Source of the DNA: CBDDIP01 sp965279405
GTDB taxonomy: Bacteria > Actinomycetota > Acidimicrobiia > Acidimicrobiales > Ilumatobacteraceae
Direction of reading: 5' to 3'
Assembly: GCA_965279405.1 (NCBI GenBank)
Contig: OZ257157.1
Location: forward strand, 4,154,001 to 4,218,000
Length of the DNA: 64,000 bases
Shown piece after piece: positions 32,907-41,369 of this stretch; within the stretch, counting starts at the first letter, position 1; every line of letters begins with the position of its first letter. A program made the position numbers and the translations under genes. Under the pieces are notes generated by a model, which was not told where the DNA came from, searched no databases, and was given only the letters and a program-made list of their open reading frames with translations.

Positions 32907-35171
32907 TCAGCCTTGCGCGTCGGCGACCTTCTTGCGCACGACGTTGAGGGCGGAGCCGGCCTTGAACCACTCGACCTGCTCGGGGCTGAACGTCTGCACG
33001 CCTTCGAAGGGCACGACCGTGCCGTCGGGCTTGACGATCTCGCACTGGACGTTCTGGCCGGGCACCGGGGGGAGGCCGAGCACGTTGATGCGGTCGTCCT
33101 CACCGATCTCGTCGTAGGTGGCCGGATCGGCGAAGGTCAGCGGCACGAGGCCCTGCTTCTTCAGGTTCGTCTCGTGGATGCGGGCGAAGCTGCGAGCGAA
33201 GATCACCACACCACCGCGGAACCGGGGCTCCATCGCAGCGTGCTCTCGCGACGAGCCCTCGCCGTAGTTGCGATCGCCGATGGCGGTCCACTGCACGCCG
33301 GCCTGGCCGTACTTCTTGGCCAGGTTCGGGAACGTGTCGCGCGAGTCGTCGCGGAAGTCCTTGCCCTCGCCGACGGCGTCGTCGTACGCGTTGACCACGC
33401 CGAGGAACAGGTTGCCGGAGATGTTCTCCAGGTGGCCGCGGTACGTCAACCACTTGCCGGCGGCGGAGATGTGGTCGGTGGTGCACTTGCCCTTGGCCTT
33501 CATCAGCACGGGCAGGCCGATGTAGTCGTTGCCGTCCCACGCCGGGAACGGGTCGAGCAACTGCAGGCGGTCGCTGGTCGGCGAGACGCTGACCTCGATG
33601 TCGCCGCCGTCGGCCGGGGGCGCGGTGAACGTGTTCTGGCCGGGGTCGTAGCCGCGGTCGGGGAGCACTTCGCCGACGGGGGAGTCGAGCGTGACCTCGG
33701 TGCCGTCGGGAGCGGTGATCGTGTCGGTGGTCGGGTCGAAGTCGAGGCGGCCGGCGAGCGCCAGCGCGATCACGGTGTCCGGCGAGGTGACGAACGACAG
33801 GGTGTTGGCCGAGCCGTCGTTGCGCTTGGGGAAGTTGCGGTTGAACGAGTTGACGATCGTGTTCGCCTGGCCGGTGATGCTGGCCGGACGATCCCACTGA
33901 CCGATGCACGGCCCGCAGGCGTTGGCCAGCACGGTGGCGCCGATCGCCTCGAGGTCGGCGAGGAGACCGTCGCGCTCGATCGTGGCCCGGATCTGCTCCG
34001 AGCCCGGGGAGACGAGCAGGTCGGTCTTGACCCGTAGACCCTTTGCCGCCGCCTGACGGGCGACCGACGCGGCGCGGGTGATGTCCTCGTACGAGCTGTT
34101 CGTGCAGCTGCCGATGAGCGCTGCGGAGATGTCGAGCGGCCAGTCGTTGGCGCGGGCCTCGGCGCCAACCGCAGCACCGACGCGGTTGGCGCGGTCGGGG
34201 GAGTGCGGGCCGTTGATCAGCGGCTTGAGCTGATCGAGATCGATCTCGATGACCTGGTCGTAGGTCGCGCCGTCATCGGGGCGAAGATGCTCGGCCACCT
34301 TGTCGGCGGCATCGGCGATCGCTTCGCGACCGGTGGCCTTCAGGTAGACGGCCATGTTCTGGTCGTAGCCGAACAGGCTGCAGGTGGCACCGATCTCGGC
34401 ACCCATGTTGCAGATGGTGGCCTTGCCGGTGGCCGAGATCGTGTCGGCGCCGGGCCCGAAGTACTCGACGATCGCCCCGGTGCCGCCTTCGACGGTGAGC
34501 ACGCGCGCCACTTCGAGGATGACGTCCTTCGGGCTGCTCCAGCCGCTGAGCGTGCCGGTCAGCTTCACGCCGATGACCTTCGGCCACCGCACGTTGAACG
34601 GGAAGCCGGTCATCACGTCCACCGCGTCGGCACCGCCGACACCGATGGCCACCATGCCGAGTCCGCCGGCGTTGGGGGTGTGGCTGTCGGTGCCGATCAT
34701 CATCCCGCCGGGGAAGGCGTAGTTCTCGAGCACGACCTGGTGGATGATCCCGCTACCAGGCCCCCAGAAGCCGATGCCGTACTTGGCACTGACCGAGCGA
34801 AGGAAGTCGTAGACCTCCTTGTTGGTGTCGACCGCGACACCGAGGTCGATGCGCGCGCCGATCTTGGCCATGATCAGGTGGTCGCAATGCACAGTGCTCG
34901 GCACGGCAGTGGTCGGCAGACCGGCGGTCATGAACTGCAACAGCGCCATCTGCGCGGTGGCGTCCTGCATGGCCACCCGGTCGGGCTGGAAGTCGTTGTA
35001 GGTGCCGCCGCGCTCGATGGGCTCGTCGGCTGCCGAGAGGTGGTTGAGGAGGATCTTCTCCGTCAGCGTCAGCGGGCGGCCCAGGCGTGCCTTGCCGGCG
35101 GCCAGACGCTCCGGGAGGGTGGCGTACACGCCCTCGACGAGCTCGATCGGGGTTCCTGCGCTGACGGTCAT
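32907..35171 (-). CDS. acn: Aconitate hydratase (mitochondrial-type)
   Basis: Iron-sulfur enzyme of 754 residues that isomerises citrate and isocitrate. The length and sequence match the mitochondrial-type aconitase rather than the ~900-residue AcnA. The cluster cysteines are in GSCTNSSYED and NACGPCIGQW, and other signatures are MIGTDSHTPNAGG and GEGSSREHAAMEPRF near the C-terminus. The ATG at 35171 has a GGAGGG ribosome site; the open frame runs further upstream but crosses the divergent gene. It has regulatory words upstream shared with icd. The nitroreductase and DinB genes follow closely. Confidence 0.96.
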   Translation of the reverse strand: MTVSAGTPIELVEGVYATLPERLAAGKARLGRPLTLTEKILLNHLSAADEPIERGGTYNDFQPDRVAMQDATAQMALLQFMTAGLPTTAVPSTVHCDHLIMAKIGARIDLGVAVDTNKEVYDFLRSVSAKYGIGFWGPGSGIIHQVVLENYAFPGGMMIGTDSHTPNAGGLGMVAIGVGGADAVDVMTGFPFNVRWPKVIGVKLTGTLSGWSSPKDVILEVARVLTVEGGTGAIVEYFGPGADTISATGKATICNMGAEIGATCSLFGYDQNMAVYLKATGREAIADAADKVAEHLRPDDGATYDQVIEIDLDQLKPLINGPHSPDRANRVGAAVGAEARANDWPLDISAALIGSCTNSSYEDITRAASVARQAAAKGLRVKTDLLVSPGSEQIRATIERDGLLADLEAIGATVLANACGPCIGQWDRPASITGQANTIVNSFNRNFPKRNDGSANTLSFVTSPDTVIALALAGRLDFDPTTDTITAPDGTEVTLDSPVGEVLPDRGYDPGQNTFTAPPADGGDIEVSVSPTSDRLQLLDPFPAWDGNDYIGLPVLMKAKGKCTTDHISAAGKWLTYRGHLENISGNLFLGVVNAYDDAVGEGKDFRDDSRDTFPNLAKKYGQAGVQWTAIGDRNYGEGSSREHAAMEPRFRGGVVIFARSFARIHETNLKKQGLVPLTFADPATYDEIGEDDRINVLGLPPVPGQNVQCEIVKPDGTVVPFEGVQTFSPEQVEWFKAGSALNVVRKKVADAQG

Positions 35172-35186
35172 CGTTCTGCCCTCCAC

Positions 35187-35250
35187 ACTTGCAAGCGGTA
35201 CTTGCAATCCACGTTGATGTAGACAAGCATAATACAAGTGAGCGTGCAAG
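35187..35250. promoter_or_regulatory. acn/VOC-GntR intergenic region with TGCAAG/TACAAGT repeats
   Basis: ACTTGCAA occurs at 35187-35194 and 35200-35207, and TACAAGT at 35233-35239 is followed by TGCAAG at 35245-35250. CTTGCAAG at 35188 is itself a palindrome. CATAAT at 35228-35233 could be a -10 box for the plus-strand genes with a start at the GTG. The pair TACAAGT-TACAAGT before icd is related. The adjacent GntR regulator is the best candidate to bind. Confidence 0.5.
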
Positions 35251-35618
35251 CCAATCTCTCCCGGCCGACGGTGATCGGGCTCGATCACGTGCAGCTGGCG
35301 ATGCCGGTTGGCGCCGAGGCGACCGCACGGGCGTGGTACTCGGGTGTGCTCGGCATCCCCGAGGTGCCCAAGCCGGCGGCCTTGGCCGTTCGCGGCGGGT
35401 GCTGGTTCGAGTCGGGAGACGTGCGCGTCCACCTCGGTGTCGAGGCGGACTTCGTGCCGGCGCGCAAAGCACATCCGGCCCTGCGCGTGCGCGGCCTGCG
35501 CGCGTTCGTGGCCGATCGGGCGCTCGACGTTCGATGGAGCGACGAGATCCCCGGCACGATCCGTTGCCACGTCGACGATCCGTTCGGCAACCGCATCGAA
35601 CTGGTCGACGCCGAGTGA
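35238..35618 (+). CDS. VOC (glyoxalase/bleomycin-resistance) superfamily protein
   Basis: A 126-residue single-domain VOC protein. Elements are IGLDHVQLAMPVGAEATARA, with the first metal-type histidine, YSGVLGIPEVPKPAAL, and the terminal FGNRIELVDAE, with the second metal-ligand position (Glu). This is half the length of classic glyoxalase I, so a dimer is expected. The substrate is unknown. Translation begins at a GTG within a few bases of the predicted transcription start. The stop overlaps the GntR start by one base (TGATG), so the two are coupled. Confidence 0.8.
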   Translation: MSVQANLSRPTVIGLDHVQLAMPVGAEATARAWYSGVLGIPEVPKPAALAVRGGCWFESGDVRVHLGVEADFVPARKAHPALRVRGLRAFVADRALDVRWSDEIPGTIRCHVDDPFGNRIELVDAE

Positions 35619-36343
35619 TGCGCACGATCCGGTACCAGGAGATCGCCGGCGTGATGCGCCAACGGTTGATCGAGGTCGGAGCCGGACGGCTGCTGCCGAG
35701 CGAGAGCGACCTGTCGAGCGAGTTCGACGTCAGCCGCGTCACGGTGCGACGTGCGTTGGAGGTGCTGCGGGACGAAGGGCTCGTCGAGTCGCGCCAGGGC
35801 TTCGGCTGGTTCGTCGCAGCATCACCTGTGCGCCAGCAGCTCAGCTCGCTGGGGACGATCGAGGGGCAGCTCGAGGAGCGCGGTGTGCACGCTGAACGCA
35901 AGGTGCTCCAGTTCGCGTTCGAGCCGGCGCCGGCGCGTGTTCGTGCCCATCTCGGGGTCGACCAGGTGCTGCGCGTCCGCCGCTTGAACCTGGCCGACGG
36001 CCAGCCGTTCGCCGTCGTCACGGTGTGGTGCCCGGCGGAGCTCGGTCAATCACTCAGCCGGCGAGACGTCGAACGAACGCCCTTCTACGAGCTGCTCGGC
36101 GTGACGTTGCGCGGCGCCACGCAGACGATCGGCGCCGACGCCGCTTCGGCCGAGGATGCCGAGGTGCTCGGCGTGCCAGCGGGCAGTCCGGTGCTGCGCT
36201 GCGAGCGGATCACCACCGACACCACCGGCCAACCCGTCCTGATGAGCCTGCACGTCTTCCCGGCACATCGCACCGAGTTCGTCGTCGAGCTCCCCCAAGC
36301 CGAGCCCTCCACCACTCCACAAGGCCTGCGCCTGGTGGAGTGA
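35618..36343 (+). CDS. GntR-family regulator, HutC subfamily (UTRA domain)
   Basis: A 241-residue regulator. The N-terminal winged helix has the GntR pattern LLPSESDLSSEFDVSRVTVR (about residues 25-44) and RRALEVLRDEGLVESRQGFG. The UTRA ligand-binding domain spans about residues 85-230. Members bind sugars, histidine-derived acids or other small ligands. It is coupled to the VOC gene, divergent from acn, and sits beside CTTGCAAG-type sites, so I infer that it regulates acn and perhaps icd. The ATG start overlaps the VOC stop; longer frames would run inside the VOC gene. Confidence 0.92.
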   Translation: MRTIRYQEIAGVMRQRLIEVGAGRLLPSESDLSSEFDVSRVTVRRALEVLRDEGLVESRQGFGWFVAASPVRQQLSSLGTIEGQLEERGVHAERKVLQFAFEPAPARVRAHLGVDQVLRVRRLNLADGQPFAVVTVWCPAELGQSLSRRDVERTPFYELLGVTLRGATQTIGADAASAEDAEVLGVPAGSPVLRCERITTDTTGQPVLMSLHVFPAHRTEFVVELPQAEPSTTPQGLRLVE

Positions 36344-36353
36344 AACCCGGGCG

Positions 36354-37142
36354 TCACGGCTGGAAGCGGCCGTCCTTCAGCTCGGCAACGGTGGTGCTGA
36401 CGTTCAGCGCGGCGGCGGTGGCGACGTCGTCGGCCCAGCCGCGGGCGACCAGCTCGCGCCCGGAGCTGCACTGCTCGAGCGTGTCGAGCAGGGTCGGCTT
36501 GGCGGCCAGGAACGCGGCGCGTGCGGCGGCCGCTTCGGGCGAGCAGCGCGGTGGCGACAGCGCGGCCGCTGGGTCGAGGGCGTGGAGGATCGCCCCGGCG
36601 CCGAGCAGGTCTTCGACCGCAGGACGGATCGGGCCGGTGTGGCCGTGCCAACGTTCCCCTGCGGCGATCACCGAGATGGTGCCGCCGTGACCGGCGAGCT
36701 GCCGCGCCCGACGGGCGGTGGCCTCGGCGTTGCGCAAGCACCCGGCGAGCACGTTGCGCGCCCCGTGCTCGGCCGCGGCGAAGCACAGGGCCGATCCGTT
36801 CGGCGAGGGGAGCACGAGGTGCGTGCCGGGTTCGAGGCAGAGCAGATCGGTGGGAGACAACGACGGCTCGCCGTTCTCGCGCAGACCGGCCAGCCGGGCG
36901 CCGCGCGCCGCGGCGAACGCAGGCGCTCCATCATCGGCCCAGCGATACGGATAGACCGTCGTGCCGGACTCCAACGCCGCGCAGACCGCGGAGGTGAAGC
37001 GCAGCACGTCGACGACGATGACGACGTCGCTGCCGGCGGCCAGCGCGCGCAAGCCGTTCGGACCCCAGTCGAAGCGGTAGGCCGCGCCCGACTGGAGGGT
37101 GAACTCGGGTGCCCGAGCGCCGGCAGCCAGTTCGGTCACCAC
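36354..37142 (-). CDS. 2-phosphosulfolactate phosphatase-like protein (ComB family)
   Basis: A 262-residue ComB-family protein. Typical elements are DVVIVVDVLRFTSAVCAALE (about residues 39-58), TTVYPYRW, VLPSPNGSALCF, and RNVLAGCLRNA. The family hydrolyses 2-phospho-3-sulfolactate on the route to coenzyme M in archaea. Actinobacteria that lack coenzyme M also have these proteins, so the physiological substrate here is uncertain. The start is a GTG that overlaps the nitroreductase stop. It faces the convergent GntR gene. Confidence 0.86.
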   Translation of the reverse strand: MVTELAAGARAPEFTLQSGAAYRFDWGPNGLRALAAGSDVVIVVDVLRFTSAVCAALESGTTVYPYRWADDGAPAFAAARGARLAGLRENGEPSLSPTDLLCLEPGTHLVLPSPNGSALCFAAAEHGARNVLAGCLRNAEATARRARQLAGHGGTISVIAAGERWHGHTGPIRPAVEDLLGAGAILHALDPAAALSPPRCSPEAAAARAAFLAAKPTLLDTLEQCSSGRELVARGWADDVATAAALNVSTTVAELKDGRFQP

Positions 37143-37786
37143 TGGTCCCAGTGGAGGATCCCGTCGAGCGGCAGGCGCTTGGCCGGCTTGAAGTCGGTCC
37201 CGATCGTGTAGGCGATGGGGAACAGGCCGGCTTGGGTGATCTTGTCGAACGGGATGCCGAGGATCTCGGCGGCGCGCTCCTCACCGTCGTTCATGAGGTG
37301 GATGGTGGTCCATGCGGTGCCGAGGCCACGCTCACGAGCGGCGAGCATGAAGCTCCACACGGCGGGAAGGATCGAGCCCCAGGCGCCTGCAGCCATCACG
37401 GTAGGTGCGCCGTCGAGCTTGCCGAAGATGCACGGCACCATCATCACCGGCACCTCGTGGAAGTGGTCGGCGAGGTAGGTCGCCGAATCGGTCACTCGCT
37501 CGGCCTGCTCGCCGCGCAGGTCGCCATCGGCGTACGTGCGCTGGCTGGCCACGCCGCGGTACTGGTCGAAGTTCGTCTTGTAGATGTCGGCCAGCGCCTT
37601 CTTCTTGGCGGGGTCCGTGACCATCACCCAGTGCCAGCCCTGCGTGTTCGAGCCGCTCGGCGCCTGCAGCGCGATCTGCAGGCACTCCTCGATGACCGAA
37701 CGCTCCACCGGTCGCTCGAGGTCAAGCCGCTTGCGCACCGCGCGGGTGGTGTTGAGGACGTCGTCAGCGGAGAGGTTGAGGTTCAC
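37136..37786 (-). CDS. Nitroreductase family protein
   Basis: FMN-dependent oxidoreductase of 216 residues. The N-terminal VRKRLDLERPVERSVIEECL and the flavin site LQAPSGSNTQGWHWVMVTD (about residues 39-57) define the family, with LAARERGLGTAWTTIHLM near the C-terminus. It is the first gene of a short operon with the ComB-like gene (seven-base overlap). The substrate is unknown; this is one of three nitroreductase-family genes in the window. Confidence 0.92.
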   Translation of the reverse strand: MNLNLSADDVLNTTRAVRKRLDLERPVERSVIEECLQIALQAPSGSNTQGWHWVMVTDPAKKKALADIYKTNFDQYRGVASQRTYADGDLRGEQAERVTDSATYLADHFHEVPVMMVPCIFGKLDGAPTVMAAGAWGSILPAVWSFMLAARERGLGTAWTTIHLMNDGEERAAEILGIPFDKITQAGLFPIAYTIGTDFKPAKRLPLDGILHWDQW

Positions 37787-37878
37787 CGTGCCAGTGTGTC
37801 ACGAGGCATCGATGCGTCACGACGCCGGTCGCGCCTCCGTCCAGGGTTCAGCGCGGCCGTGGTCGGGTACGGCCAGGC

Positions 37879-38508
37879 ATGCGAAGAGGGCGCTTCGTCG
37901 TGATCGGCGTGATGGCGGTGGTCGGTGTGAGCTGCTCGTCCGATGCGGCGACCACCACCGCTCCGTCGACCACCACCGCTCCGTCGACCACCACGGCAAC
38001 GTCGACCACCACGGCAACGTCGACCACCACGGCAACGTCGACCACCACGGCAACGTCGACCACCACCGCACCGTCGACCACCACCACCGCCGGGCCGGCC
38101 GTGCAGGGGACCTGCAGGGGAACGGACTTCGCCGGCACGTTGCGCGGCGGTGACGCAGCGATGGGCCACATGCGAACGATCGTCGTTCTCGATTACGTGG
38201 GTGATGCGCCGTGCACGATGACCGGCTTCCCGGTCATCGACGGCATCGCCGCTGACTCGTCGACGATCGACGTCGCCGAGGTGGACGGGAGCTACTTCGG
38301 CAACCCGCCCGCTCTTGCGACCGTGAACCCCGGGGCCATGCTGGGCTTCTTCCTCGACTCCGGCACAGGCTGCGGCAACGCACCGCAGGCGCCGTACTCG
38401 GGGTTGCGCGTGCACATGGCCGAGAGCACCACGGTCGACGTGTTCGCCGATGTCGATCCGACGTGTGGCTTCTCGGTGAGCGCCTGGGGCGACGTCTCGC
38501 AAGCCTGA
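37879..38508 (+). CDS. Lipoprotein with hexapeptide-repeat linker and DUF4232-like domain
   Basis: A 209-residue predicted lipoprotein. A short signal ends with the lipobox VGVSC at about residue 19. A Thr/Ala/Pro linker made of 6-residue units (STTTAP, STTTAT) covers roughly residues 25-72. The folded part (about 78-205) has CRGTDFAGTLRGGDAAMGHM, CTMTGFPVIDG and CGNAPQAPYSGLRVH, which fit the DUF4232 group of exported actinobacterial domains. Several cysteines may form disulfides outside the cell. The linker should hold the domain away from the membrane, as in the lipoprotein at 5088. Confidence 0.78.
   Translation: MRRGRFVVIGVMAVVGVSCSSDAATTTAPSTTTAPSTTTATSTTTATSTTTATSTTTATSTTTAPSTTTTAGPAVQGTCRGTDFAGTLRGGDAAMGHMRTIVVLDYVGDAPCTMTGFPVIDGIAADSSTIDVAEVDGSYFGNPPALATVNPGAMLGFFLDSGTGCGNAPQAPYSGLRVHMAESTTVDVFADVDPTCGFSVSAWGDVSQA
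37965..38090 (+). repeat. 18-bp coding tandem repeat, seven copies
   Basis: The unit GTCGACCACCACGGCAAC recurs with a period of 18 bases from 37965 to about 38090, seven times, with small changes (GGCAAC or CGCTCC). It encodes the STTTAx linker in frame. Four central copies are identical, so recent slippage or selection for length variation is likely. Confidence 0.9.
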
Positions 38509-38556
38509 GTCCGGTCGTCGTGCATCGCGGGTTCCTTCGTGTGGAACGCTGGCGCG

Positions 38557-39402
38557 ATGGATGCGGACGAAGGCGAAGCAGCGCAGCTGTCGAACTACCT
38601 CGAGATGAACCTTGCCAACTGGAACAGCCGCGTCGCGTTCCACGAGCAGGGCTACGAGCTCGACCGCTTTCGTCAGGATCCGACGTGGTTGTCCACGGTG
38701 GTGCAGTTCGACCTGCCGCGGCTCGGCTCGGTCTCGGGGTTGGACGGTGTGCACCTGCAGTGCCACATCGGTACCGACACCCTGTCGCTTGCTCGCCTCG
38801 GCGCTCGGATGACCGGCCTCGACTTCTCCGGTCCGGCGTTGGAGGTGGCGCGCCGCTTGGCAGCAGATTGTGGCGAGATGATCGAGTACGTCGAGCGCGA
38901 CCTCTATGGCGCGGTCGACGCGCTGGGCACGGAGCGATTCGACTTCGTCTTCACCGGGATCGGCGCGCTGTGCTGGTTGCCCGACGTGCGTCGTTGGGCC
39001 GAGGTGGTCGCCGCGCTGCTCAAGCCCGGCGGACGTCTGTTCATCCGCGAGGGGCATCCGATGATGTGGTCGCTGGGTGACACCCGAGCGGACGGCCTGC
39101 TCGTGGTCGAGTTCCCGTACTTCGAGACTGCGGGCAACGTCTTCGTCGAGACGACGTCGTACGTGGAGCACGAAGGTGAGCTGGCGTCACCGGCGAGCGT
39201 CGGGTTCAACCACGGTCTGGGCGAGATCATCACGGCCGTGATGGACGCCGGGTTGACCCTGACGTCCTTCGAGGAGCACGACTCCGCGCCGTGGAACCCG
39301 CAGGGCGACGCGTTCGTCGAGATGGAGCTCGACGAGTACCGACTCCGCGTTCATCCGGAGCGGTTGGCGATGACGTACACGCTGCAAGCCAGAAAGGGTT
39401 GA
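38557..39402 (+). CDS. Class I SAM-dependent methyltransferase
   Basis: A 281-residue methyltransferase. The SAM-binding motif is VHLQCHIGTDTLSLARLGA (about residues 65-83), followed by the acidic motif MTGLDFSGPALEVARRLA. The product motif LLKPGGRLFIREGHPM is present. The usual GxGxG is HIGTDT, which is a variant. The acceptor is unknown. The ATG at 38557 is preferred over an upstream GTG. It is 17 bases before a crotonase gene on the same strand and may be cotranscribed. Confidence 0.85.
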   Translation: MDADEGEAAQLSNYLEMNLANWNSRVAFHEQGYELDRFRQDPTWLSTVVQFDLPRLGSVSGLDGVHLQCHIGTDTLSLARLGARMTGLDFSGPALEVARRLAADCGEMIEYVERDLYGAVDALGTERFDFVFTGIGALCWLPDVRRWAEVVAALLKPGGRLFIREGHPMMWSLGDTRADGLLVVEFPYFETAGNVFVETTSYVEHEGELASPASVGFNHGLGEIITAVMDAGLTLTSFEEHDSAPWNPQGDAFVEMELDEYRLRVHPERLAMTYTLQARKG

Positions 39403-39419
39403 CCTGACAGACTTCGCGC

Positions 39420-40250
39420 ATGTCTGACCGCGTCACCATCACCATCACCGACGGCGTTGCCGACGTCCGCATGATCCGCGCCGACAAACGCAACGCGCTG
39501 GACGGCGCGATGTTCAGTGCCCTCGCCGAGGCGGGCGCCGAAGTCGCCGGCAACGGCAGCATCCGCGCCGTCGTGCTCAGCGGCGAGGGCTCGTCGTTCT
39601 GCGCCGGTCTCGACTTCTCCTCGTTCTCCGCGATGGCCACCAAACCCGAGGCAGGTGGCGACCGGCCTCCGGCCGACTCGAACGACAGCCCTGGCGCGAT
39701 GAAGGAGGGGCGCATCACGCACCTCGGCCAGCAGGTCTGCTGGGTGTGGCAGGAGGTGCCGGTGCCGGTGATCGCCGCGGTGCACGGGCACGCGCTCGGC
39801 GGCGGCATCCAGATCGCGCTCGGCGCCGACATCCGCATCGTCCACCCTGACACGCAGCTCAGCGTGCGCGAGGTCCACTGGGGTCTCGTGCCGGACATGA
39901 CCGGCACGCTGATGCTCAGCCAGCTGGTGCGCGCCGACGTGGCCAAAGAGCTCGTCTTCACCGCCCGCGTGTTCGACGGCCGCGAGGCGTACGCGCTCGG
40001 CATCGCCACGAGGCTCAGCGACACGCCGTACGAGGACGCACACGCGATGGCCGCCGAGATCGCCGGCCGCAGCCCCGACGCGATCCGCGGCGCCAAGGCG
40101 TTGCTCAACGGTCTCAACAACCAGGGTGCTGCCGAGCAGTTCGCCGAGGAACGGCGGATCATCGGATCGCTCATCGGCCGTCAGAACCAGATCGAAGCGG
40201 TGATGTCCAACTTCGAGAAGCGCACGGCCAACTTCGCCGACCCGGCCTGA
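39420..40250 (+). CDS. Enoyl-CoA hydratase/isomerase family protein
   Basis: Crotonase-fold protein of 276 residues. The first oxyanion region is SFCAGLDFSSFSAMATK (about residues 61-77), with an unusually long acidic/Pro-rich insertion after it, and the second is GHALGGGIQIALGADIRI. The Glu pair of classic hydratases is not clearly present, so isomerase or another crotonase activity is possible. It lies between two methyltransferase genes, spaced by 12-17 bases, suggesting an operon. Confidence 0.87.
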   Translation: MSDRVTITITDGVADVRMIRADKRNALDGAMFSALAEAGAEVAGNGSIRAVVLSGEGSSFCAGLDFSSFSAMATKPEAGGDRPPADSNDSPGAMKEGRITHLGQQVCWVWQEVPVPVIAAVHGHALGGGIQIALGADIRIVHPDTQLSVREVHWGLVPDMTGTLMLSQLVRADVAKELVFTARVFDGREAYALGIATRLSDTPYEDAHAMAAEIAGRSPDAIRGAKALLNGLNNQGAAEQFAEERRIIGSLIGRQNQIEAVMSNFEKRTANFADPA

Positions 40251-40262
40251 TCGGCACCGATC

Positions 40263-41357
40263 ATGACCGCGGTCGATCCTGATGCGCTGAAGCTCTACTC
40301 GTTCCAGGTCTTCACCAAGCTCGAAGGAGCGGTGACGGCCGGGATGATCCACCTCGGCGATCGGCTCGGCCTCTACGCCGCGCTGAAGTCGGCGATGCAC
40401 GCAGACGGTCCGGTGACCACAGCACAGCTCGCCGCGGCCACCGACATGCACGAGCGGTGGGTGCGGGAGTGGGCGCACAACCAGGCTGCAGCGAAGCTGA
40501 TCACGGTCGACGTCGCTGGCGACGGCGAAGAGCGCTACGGGCTGACGCCGGAGGCCGAGGCCGTGCTGGCCACCCCCGAGCACCCGGCGTTCGGGATGGG
40601 CATGTTCCATCGGCTGCCGCAGACGATGCAGGCGGTCGAGGAGGTGCGTGACAGCTTCCACACCGGGATCGGTCACGACTACGACAGTCACGGTCCGCAG
40701 GGCGCGGTCGGCATCGAGCGCAGCTTCGAGCCGTGGAACAACGCGTTTCTCCTGCCGGTGGTGCTGCCGGCGCTCGATGGTGTCGAGGCCAAGCTGCGCG
40801 CGGGTGCGTCCGTGGTCGACGTCGGTTGTGGCGCCGGGGGAGCGGCGCTCCTGATGGCCAAGGCGTTCCCGGCTTCGTCGTTCCGCGGCTACGACATCTC
40901 TCGCTACGCGCTGGCGCGCGCAGCGGAGAAGCAAGCGGAGGCCGGCGCGACCAACGCTTCGTTCTTCGACCCACGCGAGTCGCCGATGCCGTCAGACGGA
41001 TCCGTCGACCTGATCACCACGTTCGACTGCATCCACGACATGACCCATCCGCAGGAGATGATGCACACCATCCGCAAGGCGATCGCCGACGACGGCACCT
41101 GGCTGCTGGTGGACATCAAGGCGTTGGACACGTTCGCCGAGAACGCGCGCAAGAACCCGATGGCATCGCTGATGTACGGGATCAGCGTGCTCAGTTGCAT
41201 GAGCTCGGCGATGAGCGAGCCCGACGGCGCCGGACTCGGCACGCTCGGCCTGTCCGAGAACCTGGCCAGGGAGATGGCGGCGTCGGCCGGGTTCACCCGG
41301 TTCCGCAAGCTCGACGTCGATCACAGCGTCAACGCCTTCTACGAAGTCCGCCCCTGA
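40263..41357 (+). CDS. Methyltransferase with N-terminal winged-helix-like domain
   Basis: A 364-residue class I methyltransferase. The N-terminal ~110 residues resemble a dimerisation winged-helix domain found in small-molecule O-methyltransferases (LGLYAALKSAM, TTAQLAAATDMHERWVREW). SAM-binding motif I is VVDVGCGAGGAALLMAKAFP (about residues 187-206), with the acidic residue in FRGYDISRYALARA. It is the last gene of a three-gene run. The methyl acceptor is unknown. Confidence 0.87.
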   Translation: MTAVDPDALKLYSFQVFTKLEGAVTAGMIHLGDRLGLYAALKSAMHADGPVTTAQLAAATDMHERWVREWAHNQAAAKLITVDVAGDGEERYGLTPEAEAVLATPEHPAFGMGMFHRLPQTMQAVEEVRDSFHTGIGHDYDSHGPQGAVGIERSFEPWNNAFLLPVVLPALDGVEAKLRAGASVVDVGCGAGGAALLMAKAFPASSFRGYDISRYALARAAEKQAEAGATNASFFDPRESPMPSDGSVDLITTFDCIHDMTHPQEMMHTIRKAIADDGTWLLVDIKALDTFAENARKNPMASLMYGISVLSCMSSAMSEPDGAGLGTLGLSENLAREMAASAGFTRFRKLDVDHSVNAFYEVRP

Positions 41358-41369
41358 TGATCGACCGGG

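Noticed and set aside
35172..35570. N-terminal extension of aconitase by 133 residues
   Set aside because: It runs antisense to the VOC gene, and aconitase homology with a good ribosome site begins at 35171.
37817..38071. Trp/Ser-rich repetitive protein on the minus strand
   Set aside because: Antisense of the lipoprotein linker repeat; the plus frame has a lipobox and a conserved domain.
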